Part shown: in pieces, positions 8,785 to 16,409 of the stretch
Numbering within the stretch: the stretch's first letter is position 1
Layout: the number at the start of each line of letters is the position of its first letter
Assembly (NCBI GenBank): GCA_963842235.1
Contig: CAWJFT010000002.1
Location: 89,026 to 153,025, forward strand
DNA length: 64,000 nucleotides
From: JACDAN01 sp963842235
GTDB taxonomy: Bacteria > Actinomycetota > Thermoleophilia > Gaiellales > Gaiellaceae
Reading direction: 5' to 3'
Position numbers and translations under genes: made by a program
Notes under the pieces: generated by a model
What the model saw: only the letters and a program-made list of their open reading frames with translations
Databases searched by the model: none
What the model was told of the DNA's origin: nothing

Positions 8785-9108
8785 GTGTGTTGCCGAGGCA
8801 GGCTCCGGCTCGTGGTCAGGTCTGCCGCACGGATCTCGGATCGGTTGCACAAGCGCTTGCTCGAGCTCGACGACCCGGACGTCCCGATCGCCGAGACCTA
8901 CCGCCGCGTCGCTGCCGAGGCCGAACGGCTCGGGCTGACGCGACCGAGCTACGAGCGAATCCGCGTGCTCGTCCATCAGTCCCGCCGCTGGAAGCGCAAG
9001 CGCGGGCCGAGCACGACGAGCGTGCTCGTCGACGTCGCCTTCCGCCTCCGGCCCCCCGAGGCCGTCCTCGACCAGCTCTCGGGGATCGGCGTTCCCACTC
9101 GCCGCTAG
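8785..9108 (+). CDS. Small putative helix-turn-helix protein
   Basis: 107 aa as opened at ATG-type start 8785; a GTG at about 8812 (VVRSAARISDRLHKRLLE) may be the true start. The stretch IAETYRRVAAEAERLGLTRP followed by SYERIRVLVHQSRR resembles the N-terminal helix-turn-helix of Mu/IS30-like recombinases and other DNA-binding proteins. A basic tail RRWKRKRG follows. No enzymatic domain is visible. The gene is bracketed by two perfect palindromes (8742-8760 and 9121-9141), which makes site-specific binding attractive but unproven. Confidence 0.55.
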   Translation: MCCRGRLRLVVRSAARISDRLHKRLLELDDPDVPIAETYRRVAAEAERLGLTRPSYERIRVLVHQSRRWKRKRGPSTTSVLVDVAFRLRPPEAVLDQLSGIGVPTRR

Positions 9109-9120
9109 GGCCGAAGAGGG

Positions 9121-9141
9121 CAAGTAACAACTTGTTACTTG
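9121..9141. promoter_or_regulatory. Palindrome copy 4, perfect 21-bp
   Basis: Arms CAAGTAACAA and TTGTTACTTG flank a central C at 9131, with no mismatch. It lies between the convergent ends of the helix-turn-helix gene and the SnoaL-like gene, and contains the latter's TAA stop (9135-9137, minus strand). Confidence 0.65.
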
Positions 9142-9488
9142 TGCTCTCGGATCGCCATGTGCGTCACGAGGCCCTCGCGGAACGTGTAGACGTGGCGGAC
9201 GACGCCGTCGGAGACGAGCTCGCCGGCGAGGTCTCGCACGACCTGGTGTACATCCACCAGGACCCGTCCCTCGGCGTCGACCTCGAACCGCAATGGCTCG
9301 ACGCGCGATTCGATCAGCCCGAACTGCCGCTGCCAGTACGCACGGACGGCGTCATGCCCTCGCTCGCGGCCGCCCTCCATCCCGTTCGGCCAGTCCACAT
9401 CAGGGTGCATTAGGGCCAGCGCGCCGTCGATGTCTCGGGCGTTGAACGCCTCGTACGCCCGCCGCAGAAGCCGTTCCTCTTCAGTCAA
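9135..9488 (-). CDS. SnoaL-like / NTF2-fold protein
   Basis: 117-aa cone-fold protein of the NTF2/SnoaL-like family. RRAYEAFNARDIDGALALMH is the classical N-terminal helix pair, followed by a conserved aromatic/acidic region (HPDVDWPNG) and an ending YTFREGLVTHMAIREH. Such proteins act as small isomerases, hydrolases or ligand binders; no specific activity is evident. TTG at 9488 overlaps the TGA of the upstream oxidoreductase (TTGA), so the two are co-translated. Confidence 0.8.
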   Translation of the reverse strand: MTEEERLLRRAYEAFNARDIDGALALMHPDVDWPNGMEGGRERGHDAVRAYWQRQFGLIESRVEPLRFEVDAEGRVLVDVHQVVRDLAGELVSDGVVRHVYTFREGLVTHMAIREHK

Positions 9489-10504
9489 GCGCCGCGCTCG
9501 GCGACCTTCACGAGCGCCTTGCCTCGGTTCTCGCCCCGCAACATGCCCATGAAGGCCGCGGGGGCGTTCTCGAGCCCTTCGGTCACGTCCTCGCGCCACG
9601 TGATCTTCCCCTCGGCGACCCACCGCGCGAGCCTCGCCGCAGCCTCGTCGAACCGGTGCGCGTAATCGGAGACGAGGAAGCCCTCCATCCGCGCGCGGAA
9701 GACGATCAAGAGGCTCGGCACGAACGTCGGGTCGGGCCGCTCGAGGTTGTACTGGGAGATCTGCCCGCAGATGACGATCCGCGCGCCGACGTTCAACCGC
9801 CCATAGACAGACCCGGACACGTCCCCACCGACGTTGTCGAAGTAGACATCAACACCGTCCGGACATGCCGCCTTCAGCTCTGACCGAAAGTCCTCTTCCT
9901 TGTAGTCGATCGCGATGTCGTAGCCGTAGAGCGTGCAGTCGGTGCACTTGTCGGGGCCACCGGCAATCCCGACCGTGCGGCAGCCCATGAGCTTCGCGAT
10001 CTGCCCGACGACCTGACCGACGGCGCCCGCCGCGCCTGAAACGACGACGGTGTCACCCGGGCGCGGCCGGCCAACGTCCAGCAGCCCGAAGTACGCCGTG
10101 AGCCCGGTCTGCCCGACGACGTGCAGCGCCAGCGTCGGCGGATCGAGCGCCTCCGGGACCTTCCGCAGCGACCCGGCCCGCGCCACCGCGTACTCCTGCC
10201 AACCGAGCTGTCCAATCGCGAGATCGCCGGGAGCAAACCGCCGGTCGTTGCTCTCGACGACCTCGCCGAGCGACTGCGACGTGATGACGTCCCCGCGCTC
10301 GAGCGGCCGTGCATACGAGCGCGCCTCGCTCATCCGCCCACGCTGGTACGGATCGACGGACACCCAGAGCGTCCGGACCAGGACTTCGCCGGGACCCGGC
10401 TCGCCAGCCGCGACCTCGTCAACGGCGAAATCCGACTCCTTTGGAAAGCCGACGGGACGCTCGGCGAGCGTCACCCGCCGGTTTGTCTTCACGAGAACCG
10501 CCAT
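9485..10504 (-). CDS. Zinc-free NADP-dependent oxidoreductase (CurA/prostaglandin reductase-like)
   Basis: 339-aa MDR reductase. The signature WVSVDPYQRGRM near residue 50 is typical of the leukotriene B4/prostaglandin reductase and CurA group. The nucleotide site is VSGAAGAVGQVVGQIAKLMG, and VDVYFDNVGGDV is the second hallmark. The family reduces the C=C bond of enones with NADPH. The start overlaps the upstream acyl-CoA dehydrogenase end by 16 nt. Confidence 0.88.
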   Translation of the reverse strand: MAVLVKTNRRVTLAERPVGFPKESDFAVDEVAAGEPGPGEVLVRTLWVSVDPYQRGRMSEARSYARPLERGDVITSQSLGEVVESNDRRFAPGDLAIGQLGWQEYAVARAGSLRKVPEALDPPTLALHVVGQTGLTAYFGLLDVGRPRPGDTVVVSGAAGAVGQVVGQIAKLMGCRTVGIAGGPDKCTDCTLYGYDIAIDYKEEDFRSELKAACPDGVDVYFDNVGGDVSGSVYGRLNVGARIVICGQISQYNLERPDPTFVPSLLIVFRARMEGFLVSDYAHRFDEAAARLARWVAEGKITWREDVTEGLENAPAAFMGMLRGENRGKALVKVAERGA

Positions 10505-11691
10505 ACCCCGCCCTTCTCGAACTCGCGCAGGATCCGCCTGCTCACGACCATGCGATGGACCTCATCGGGCCCGTCGTAGATCCGCGCCGCCCGCGCGTTC
10601 GCGTACATCTCCGCCAGCGGCGTTTCGTCGGTCAACCCTCGCGCCCCGTGCACCTGGATCGCCCGATCGATCACGTCGTGGAGGGCTCCCGCCGCGTAGT
10701 ACTTGATCACGGAGACCTCGACCCGCGCCTCGTCACCCTCGTCGATCTTCCGCGCCGCATCCAGCGTCATCAGCCGGCAGGCGTGGATCTCGGCGGCCGA
10801 GTCGGCGATCCAGTTCTGCACCGTCTGCTTGTCGGCGAGCCGTGAGCCGAAAGCCTCTCGCTCGAGCGCGTACGAGCAGAGCAGCTCGAACGCCCGCTGC
10901 ATCTGGCCGAGCCAGCGCATGACGTGATGGATCCGCCCCGGGCCGAGCCGCTTCTGCGCGATCCGGAAGCCGTCGCCGGGCTTACCCAACGTGTTCGCGA
11001 CCGGAACGCGCACGCCGCGGTACCAGACCTCGCAGTGCGTCGACCAGCCGCTTCCGGCATGGCCGAGCACCGGGATCGGCCGTGCGATCTCGACGCCCGG
11101 CGTATCCGCTGGAACCACGATCTGCGACGCCCGCCGGTGCGGCTCCGCGTCCCGATCGGTGACCGCCATCACGATCCCGAACGCCGCGCCGTCGGCGCCG
11201 GACGAGAACCACTTGTGCCCGTCGATCACCCACTCGTCGCCGTCCCGCACCGCCCTGGTCCGCAGCGTGGTCGGATCCGACCCGGGCACCTCCGGCTCGG
11301 TCATCGAGAAGAACGAGCGGATCTCTCCCGCGACGAGCGGTCGCAGCCAGCGCTCCTTCTGCTCCTCGGTCCCGAACAGGTGCAGGATTTCCGCGTTGCC
11401 GGCGTCCGGTGCCTGGCACCCGAAGACGAGCTGGGCGTACGTCGAGCGGCCGATCTCCTCGTTCAGGTGTGCGTAAGGAAGGAATCCCTGGCCGGTGCCG
11501 CCTGCCTCCGGCGGAACGTGCGGAGCCCACAAGCCCTCCGCCTTGGCCTTGGCCCGCAGCGACGTGATCAACTCGGCGTCGTCGGCCTGCAACGCCCGCT
11601 CGTTCGGGTAGACGTGCTCCTCCATGAACGCGCGGTACCGAGCGCGCAGCTCCTGGATCTCCTCCGAGGGAGCGAGTTCCGTGACCGCCAT
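10489..11691 (-). CDS. Acyl-CoA dehydrogenase
   Basis: 400-aa acyl-CoA dehydrogenase starting MAVTELAPS at ATG 11691. FFSMTEPEVPGSDPTTLRTR is the middle-domain signature, and IQVHGARGLTDETPLAEMY with YDGPDEVHRMVVSRRIL is the C-terminal active-site and helix region, similar to the larger ACAD10/11-type enzymes. It is the first gene of a minus-strand operon with the enone reductase and SnoaL-like protein. It starts 18 bp from the divergent LLM oxidoreductase. A longer in-frame reading upstream is antisense to that gene. Confidence 0.9.
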   Translation of the reverse strand: MAVTELAPSEEIQELRARYRAFMEEHVYPNERALQADDAELITSLRAKAKAEGLWAPHVPPEAGGTGQGFLPYAHLNEEIGRSTYAQLVFGCQAPDAGNAEILHLFGTEEQKERWLRPLVAGEIRSFFSMTEPEVPGSDPTTLRTRAVRDGDEWVIDGHKWFSSGADGAAFGIVMAVTDRDAEPHRRASQIVVPADTPGVEIARPIPVLGHAGSGWSTHCEVWYRGVRVPVANTLGKPGDGFRIAQKRLGPGRIHHVMRWLGQMQRAFELLCSYALEREAFGSRLADKQTVQNWIADSAAEIHACRLMTLDAARKIDEGDEARVEVSVIKYYAAGALHDVIDRAIQVHGARGLTDETPLAEMYANARAARIYDGPDEVHRMVVSRRILREFEKGGVWRFS

Positions 11692-11709
11692 CGGTTTAGC
11701 ATCGTATGC
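11692..11709. promoter_or_regulatory. 18-bp divergent start-to-start gap
   Basis: Start codons of the divergent acyl-CoA dehydrogenase and LLM oxidoreductase are 18 bp apart (CGGTTTAGCATCGTATGC). There is no room for two conventional leaders with ribosome sites. Either the starts lie further inside the genes or both mRNAs are leaderless. Confidence 0.3.
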
Positions 11710-12716
11710 GTGCGGCTCGGCTTCTACATGGGGTACGCGCCGCCCGGGACGAACCCGACGGAGCTGGTGGCGCTCGCGCAGGAAGCCGAGCGCCTCGGCT
11801 ACGACTCGGCCTGGGCGGCGGAAGCGTGGGGAACGGACGCGGCAACGGTGCTCGCGTGGCTCGCGGCGACGACGAGCACGCTCAAGATTGGCTCGGCGAT
11901 CTTCCAGATCCCGGCCCGCACGCCGGCGAACACCGCGATGACCGCGGCGACGCTCGATCTGATGTCGGGCGGCCGCTTCCTGCTCGGGCTGGGGCTGTCC
12001 GGCCCGCAGGTCGTCGAGGGCTGGCACGGCGAGCCGTGGGGAAAGCCGCTCGCCAAGACGCGCGAATACGTCGAGATCGTCCGGAGCGTCCTGCGCCGGG
12101 AGACGCTCGAGTACGACGGCGGGCAGTACCAGGTGCCGTACGCGGGCCCCGGCGCGACGGGACTCGGGAAGCCGCTGAAGCTGATGGCCCGGCCGCTCCG
12201 CGCGGAGATCCCCATCTACCTCGCAGCCTTCAAGCCCCGGGCGGTCGAGCTCGCCGCCGAGATCGCAGACGGCTGGCTGCCGATCTTCTACTCCCCTGAG
12301 CGCGCCCGCGAGACCTTCCCGGCGCCCTTTTCGCGGGACAACGGCTTCGACATCGCTCCGGCCGTCCCCGCCCTCGTCGCCGACGACATCGAGACCGCCC
12401 GCGACGCGCTCCGCGGGTACTACGCGCTCTACATCGGCGGCATGGGCGCGCGCGGCGCGAACTTCTACAACGACCTTGCCGTGAGCTACGGCTATGAAAA
12501 GGAGGCGAAGCAGATCCAGGACCTCTTCCTCGACGGGAAACAACGCGACGCGGCGGCGGCGGTCCCAGTTGGGCTGATCGACGAGATGGCGCTCGTCGGC
12601 CCGCCCGACCGGATCAAGGATCGCCTCGCCGCCTGGAAGGACTCAGGCGCGACGACACTCTTGATCTCGACCCGCGACCAGGCGACACTGCGGGCCGTCG
12701 CCGAGGCGTCTCATGA
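11710..12716 (+). CDS. LLM-class F420-dependent oxidoreductase (frameshift at the 3' end)
   Basis: About 334 aa, luciferase-like monooxygenase fold using F420 or flavin. MRLGFYMGYAPPGTNP-type N-terminus, AWAAEAWGTDA, and MTAATLDLMSGGRFLLGLGL are characteristic of the F420-dependent class. The frame shows no stop before the next genes. Inserting one G in GCGTCTCATGA near 12708 gives the ending AEAVS and a TGA that overlaps the next ATG (ATGA), the arrangement used by its neighbours. A one-base deletion error is therefore likely. GTG 11710 is the chosen start. Confidence 0.85.
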
Positions 12717-13474
12717 AGCTGTTCGACCTCTCCGGCAAGACCGCGATCGTCACGGGCGGCGGCAAGGGCATCGGCCGCCAGATGGCCGAAGGGCTCGCCG
12801 AGGCGGGCGCCAATGTCGTCGTCTGCGCCCGCCAGGCCGAGCGCTGCGAGCAGGCGGCGGCGGAGCTCGAGCAGCTCGGCGTGCGCGCGCTCGGGCTCGG
12901 GTGCGACGTCCGCGACCCGGAGCAGATTCAGGCCGTCGTGGCGCGGACACTCGGAGAGTTCGGCGCAGTCGACATCCTCGTGAACAACGCCGGCACGGTC
13001 TGGGGCGCGACTCCCGAGGACATGCCGCTGGAGGGCTGGCAGAAGGTCGTGGACGTCAACCTGACCGGCGTCTTCCTCTTCTCGCAGGCGGCGGGACGGG
13101 CGATGATCGACGGCTCCGGTGGCGCGATCGTCAACATCGCGTCTGTGGCCGGGCTCCACGGCTCTCCCGCCGAGATCACGAACACCATCGTCTACCACGC
13201 GACGAAGGGCGGGGTGATCGCGTTCACGCGAGACCTGGCATGGAAGTGGGCGCGGCACGGCATCCGGGTCAACGCGATCGCGCCGGGCTGGTTCCCTTCG
13301 GACATGGCCAACTTCGTCCTCAACCAGCACGGAGACGAGCTGGTCACGCATGTCCCTCTCGGCAGGTTCGGCGGGCCAGGCGACCTCAAAGGCCCCGTCG
13401 TCTTCCTGGCCTCGGACGCCTCGGCCTATGTCACCGGCCACACGCTCGTCGTCGACGGAGGCCAATCGGCTTGA
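12713..13474 (+). CDS. 3-oxoacyl-ACP reductase-like SDR
   Basis: 253-aa classical SDR with TGGGKGIG, LVNNAGTVWG, catalytic Ser in NIASVAGLHG, and YHATK as Y-x-x-x-K; the C-terminus VTGHTLVVDGGQSA is typical of FabG and gluconate 5-dehydrogenase relatives. ATG overlaps the repaired stop of the LLM gene. Likely oxidises or reduces a beta-hydroxyacyl thioester in this cluster (inference). Confidence 0.9.
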   Translation: MKLFDLSGKTAIVTGGGKGIGRQMAEGLAEAGANVVVCARQAERCEQAAAELEQLGVRALGLGCDVRDPEQIQAVVARTLGEFGAVDILVNNAGTVWGATPEDMPLEGWQKVVDVNLTGVFLFSQAAGRAMIDGSGGAIVNIASVAGLHGSPAEITNTIVYHATKGGVIAFTRDLAWKWARHGIRVNAIAPGWFPSDMANFVLNQHGDELVTHVPLGRFGGPGDLKGPVVFLASDASAYVTGHTLVVDGGQSA

Positions 13475-14400
13475 GCGCCGCCCCCTGGGCGGACGAACTG
13501 GAGGCGAGGCTCGGGCGTCGCGTGACGTCCATGCGCCTGCTTCCCGGCGGCGCCTCGAAGGAGGCCTGGGCGGTCGAGGCCGACGGAGAGCGAGTGCTCG
13601 TCCGGCGCGCCGGTGGCGGCGTGATCCACGAGGGGACGCTGTCGCTGGAGAACGAGTTCCAGGTGCTCGAGGCGGCGCTCGAGGCCGGCGTCAAGGTGCC
13701 CCGTCCCGTCGCGTACTTGGGCGAGCTCGGCGGTCGCGAGGCGTTCGCGATGGAGCTCGTCGAGGGCGAGACGATCGGCCGTCGCATCGTCCGCGACCCG
13801 CCGCCGGGTCTGGACGTCGATCTCGCGGAGGAGCTGGCCAAGATCCATTCGATTCCGACCGAGCGGCTGCCGTTTCTTGCCTCGGGTGACGTCCTCGAGC
13901 GCTTCGAGCACGAGCTCGACACCGTCGGCGAGCCGCATCCGGCAATCGAGTACGGCCTTTGGTGGCTGCGGGAGCGTCGGCCCGAGCCCCTCGCCGACGT
14001 CGTCAGCCACGGCGACTTTCGTCTCGGCAACGTTGCCGTATCGGAGCGCGGGCTTGGCTATGTCCTCGACTGGGAGTTTGCGCACTTGTCCGACCCCCGC
14101 GAGGACGTCAGCTGGCCGCTCGTGCGGGCGTGGCGGTTCGGCGGCGACGAGCGCAGGCTCGGCGGCTTCGCCCGAGTCGACCTGTACCTGGAGACCTACA
14201 ACGCCCTGACCGGCCGATCGATCTCCGAGGCCGACCTGGACTGGTGGGAGGTGCTCGGTAACGTCAAGTGGGGGATCGGCTGCCTGACCCAATGCCGCCG
14301 GCATCTAACCGGCGTCGACCGGAGCGTCGAGTATGCGGTGCTGGGCAGGATGGCCGCCGAGATGGAGTACGAGTTGCTCGACCTGATCGAACGTGCCTGA
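13471..14400 (+). CDS. Phosphotransferase family protein (aminoglycoside phosphotransferase fold, ACAD10-like)
   Basis: 309-aa protein-kinase-like phosphotransferase. The catalytic loop is VVSHGDFRLGNVAV (H-G-D-x-x-x-x-N), and the metal-binding Asp is in VLDWEFAHLSDPRED; an N-terminal P-loop-like LLPGGASKEAW is also present. Relatives fused or adjacent to acyl-CoA dehydrogenases (ACAD10/11) phosphorylate 4-hydroxyacyl-CoAs before catabolism, so that role is suggested here. TTG 13471 overlaps the SDR stop. The DUF6285 gene that usually follows this family is next. Confidence 0.87.
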   Translation: MSAAPWADELEARLGRRVTSMRLLPGGASKEAWAVEADGERVLVRRAGGGVIHEGTLSLENEFQVLEAALEAGVKVPRPVAYLGELGGREAFAMELVEGETIGRRIVRDPPPGLDVDLAEELAKIHSIPTERLPFLASGDVLERFEHELDTVGEPHPAIEYGLWWLRERRPEPLADVVSHGDFRLGNVAVSERGLGYVLDWEFAHLSDPREDVSWPLVRAWRFGGDERRLGGFARVDLYLETYNALTGRSISEADLDWWEVLGNVKWGIGCLTQCRRHLTGVDRSVEYAVLGRMAAEMEYELLDLIERA

Positions 14401-14701
14401 TCGCCCGACCGCACCGGAGCTGATCGAGGCCGTCTTCGAGTTCCTCTCCGACGAGCTCCTGCCAACCCTCGACGACCACCGGATGAAGTTCCGGACGCTG
14501 GTCGCGATGAACGCACTCGCGATCGCGCGGCGCGAGCTCGAGGAAAGTTACAACTTGTTACTAAGTCCCGAAGACGTCACGGAGCTCGCCCGACGGATCA
14601 GGGCCGGCGACCCGCCCGACGACGCGCTCCCGCTGCTCAAGGAGCACGTCGCGGCGAAGCTCCGGATCTCCAACCCGGCCTACCTGGACAAGTACGAATG
14701 A
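14393..14701 (+). CDS. DUF6285-family protein
   Basis: 102 aa, helical, beginning PDRPTAPELIEAVFEFL. The family typically lies directly after APH-fold phosphotransferases near acyl-CoA dehydrogenases, and the same arrangement is seen here, with an 8-nt overlap. Function unknown; a partner subunit of the phosphotransferase is an inference. Palindrome copy 5 lies inside the gene (14546-14562), encoding SYNLL. Confidence 0.8.
   Translation: MPDRPTAPELIEAVFEFLSDELLPTLDDHRMKFRTLVAMNALAIARRELEESYNLLLSPEDVTELARRIRAGDPPDDALPLLKEHVAAKLRISNPAYLDKYE
14546..14562. promoter_or_regulatory. Palindrome copy 5, inside the DUF6285 gene
   Basis: Sequence AGTTACAACTTGTTACT, 7 of 8 arm positions paired around C14554. 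Unlike the other four it is internal to a coding region, 140 bp before the stop and 136 bp upstream of the histidine phosphatase start. Confidence 0.5.
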
Positions 14702-15360
14702 GCCGCCGCCGGATCTACCTCATGCGCCACGCCCGCGTGTCGTACTTCGAGGATGGACGCCCGGTTCGCCCCGACCTCGTCCCGCTGACCGACGAAGGCC
14801 GCGAGCAGGCGCGCGCCGCCGCAGCGGTCCTCGACGGAATCCAGTTCGACCGCGTGATCACGAGCGGCCTCCCGCGCACACTCGAGACGGCCCGCATCGT
14901 CGCCCCCGACGCGGAGCCGGAGTCCTGGCCGGAGCTGCGTGAGATCGAGTCGGGCCGTCTCGGCGACATCCCCGAAGACGAGCTCGAGCGCGCGTTCGTC
15001 GAGACCTGGCGCCGCGTCGTGCCCGAAGACGCGCGTTTCCTTGCCGGCGAGACCGTCGGCTCGCTGCTCGACCGCGTGCTGCCCGCGGTCGACCTCCTCA
15101 TAGCGGATCCCGACTGGGACGTCGTCCTCGCCGTTCTCCACGGCGGCGTCAACCGGGCGATCCTCTCCTACGCGCTGACCGGCGGGCGCGCCTTCCTCGG
15201 GAACTTCGAGCAGTCCCCGGGCTGCATCAACGTCCTCGACGTCGGCGGCGACGACTGGGTCGTTCGAGCCGTCAACACGTCGCCTACGGACCTCGCCCAC
15301 CGAGTCGGCCGGCTGCGGACGATGGAGGAGCTCTGGGCGGAGTTCAGGCCGCCGGCCTGA
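14698..15360 (+). CDS. Histidine phosphatase family protein
   Basis: 220-aa phosphoglycerate-mutase-like enzyme. The catalytic motif is YLMRHARVSYF (RHA instead of the common RHG), with ITSGLPRTLETA supplying the second arginine and VLHGGVNRAIL the second histidine. It probably removes a phosphate from a small molecule. ATGA overlap with DUF6285 makes it the last gene of the LLM-SDR-phosphotransferase-DUF6285 operon, so a phosphorylated intermediate from the kinase-like enzyme is a possible substrate (inference). Confidence 0.87.
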   Translation: MSRRRIYLMRHARVSYFEDGRPVRPDLVPLTDEGREQARAAAAVLDGIQFDRVITSGLPRTLETARIVAPDAEPESWPELREIESGRLGDIPEDELERAFVETWRRVVPEDARFLAGETVGSLLDRVLPAVDLLIADPDWDVVLAVLHGGVNRAILSYALTGGRAFLGNFEQSPGCINVLDVGGDDWVVRAVNTSPTDLAHRVGRLRTMEELWAEFRPPA

Positions 15361-15970
15361 GCCGAAGCGAGTCCAGCCGCTCGCGAATCGCGCGCCGCGC
15401 CTCGTCGAAGACGACGGGGTCACGGAACAGCTGGTACTGCGCATTCGCGGCCTGAGCGAAGGCGTCGAGCTGGAAGGCGACCTCCTTCGCGGGCACGCCG
15501 GGATCGAGCTCGCGGGCGGCCTGCGCCTGCTCGACGGCGTGCTCCAGGTACGAGAGCCAGGAGCGGATCATCTTCCGGATCTCGTCGCGAACGGGGCCCG
15601 GCCTGTGGTTGAACTCCGCCGAGGTGGACGCGAAGAAGCAGCCACCGGGAAAGATCTGCCCCTCCGAATAGTCGACCATGTGGTCGCAGAGCGCCCACAC
15701 CCGCGCGAGCCCCCTCGGCGCCTCGCGCGCCGGGGCGATCACCTCGTCGACGAACAGGGACGCGGCGTGGTCGACGGTGGCCACCTGGAGCTCCTCCTTG
15801 GAGCCGAAGTGGGCAAAGAGGCCGCTCTTGCTCATCCCGGTGGCCTCGGCGAGCCGGCCGATCGAGAGCGGCTCGAGCCCTTCCTGCGTTGCGAGGGCGG
15901 CGGCCGTCGAAAGGATGGCCTGACGCGTCCGTTCGCCTTTTCGGACGGTCGTTTCGGTAGAACTGCGCAT
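15344..15970 (-). CDS. TetR-family transcriptional regulator
   Basis: 208 aa. The N-terminal helix-turn-helix spans about residues 15-60 (TRQAILSTAAALATQEGLEP, RLAEATGMSKSGLFAHFGSK), followed by an all-helical ligand domain with a TetR_C-type core. It diverges from the VOC gene, and a palindrome overlapping that gene's promoter lies 32 bp beyond its start, the usual layout of a TetR repressor controlling its neighbour. The 3' end overlaps the convergent phosphatase gene by 17 nt. Confidence 0.9.
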   Translation of the reverse strand: MRSSTETTVRKGERTRQAILSTAAALATQEGLEPLSIGRLAEATGMSKSGLFAHFGSKEELQVATVDHAASLFVDEVIAPAREAPRGLARVWALCDHMVDYSEGQIFPGGCFFASTSAEFNHRPGPVRDEIRKMIRSWLSYLEHAVEQAQAARELDPGVPAKEVAFQLDAFAQAANAQYQLFRDPVVFDEARRAIRERLDSLRLRPAA

Positions 15971-15995
15971 GCAAACAGGATCCTAGCGCATCTGC

Positions 15996-16024
15996 TTGAC
16001 AAAATAGTACGATCGTTCTATTCT
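15996..16024 (+). promoter_or_regulatory. Promoter with overlapping TetR-type operator
   Basis: TTGACA (15996-16001), a 17-bp spacer and TATTCT (16019-16024) form a near-consensus promoter. The palindrome AATAGTACGATCGTTCTATT (16003-16022) pairs 9 of 10 positions and covers the spacer and most of the -10. The ATG of the VOC gene is at 16032, about 7 nt after the -10, so the transcript is probably leaderless. The divergent TetR protein is the obvious candidate binder. Confidence 0.7.
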
Positions 16025-16031
16025 CGCCTCC

Positions 16032-16409
16032 ATGGAGCACGACCACATCACAGTCTTCGTCCGGGATTACGACGCCGGCAAGCGGTTTTACGAAGAGGTT
16101 CTCGCCCCGCTGGGACTCGTCAAGCTCCTCGACTGGCCGGACAACCGCCGCGTGTACTTCGGCAAGCCGGGCGAGCCGAGCTCGCTGTGGATCGTCGAAT
16201 CCGAGTTCGGCGGCCGGCTCGAGGTGACGCTGTACGCGGAGAACGAGGGCGCGGTGCATTCGTTCCACAACACGGCAATCGCCGCAGGCGCTCGCTCCGT
16301 CGTAGAGCCCGGCAGTGGGCGCACGCGAGTCCTCGACTTCGACGGCAACTTGCTCGAGGTCGTCTTCCGGGCCGAGGAAGCCGCGGCGCAGCGCCCCGCC
16401 GCCGCGTAG
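16032..16409 (+). CDS. VOC-family (glyoxalase/dioxygenase-like) protein
   Basis: 125-aa vicinal-oxygen-chelate protein starting EHDHITVFVRDYDAGKRFYE, the standard first beta-alpha-beta module, and ending in VLDFDGNLLEVVF, whose Glu is the usual last metal ligand. Family members include glyoxalases, thiol transferases and dioxygenases; the reaction is not determinable. Controlled by the divergent TetR promoter. Its TAG stop supplies the first base of the structured element that follows. Confidence 0.85.
   Translation: MEHDHITVFVRDYDAGKRFYEEVLAPLGLVKLLDWPDNRRVYFGKPGEPSSLWIVESEFGGRLEVTLYAENEGAVHSFHNTAIAAGARSVVEPGSGRTRVLDFDGNLLEVVFRAEEAAAQRPAAA

Noticed and set aside
9121..9141. Palindrome copy 4 as an intrinsic terminator for convergent genes
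   Set aside because: It is A/T-rich, has a 1-nt centre and no T-run, and equal motifs occur inside a gene; real terminators here are long GC stems.
10924..14400. A 1158-aa open frame covering three genes
   Set aside because: It joins antisense sequence, the LLM gene, an out-of-frame SDR and the phosphotransferase. The apparent fusion exists only because the LLM stop is lost by a one-base indel.
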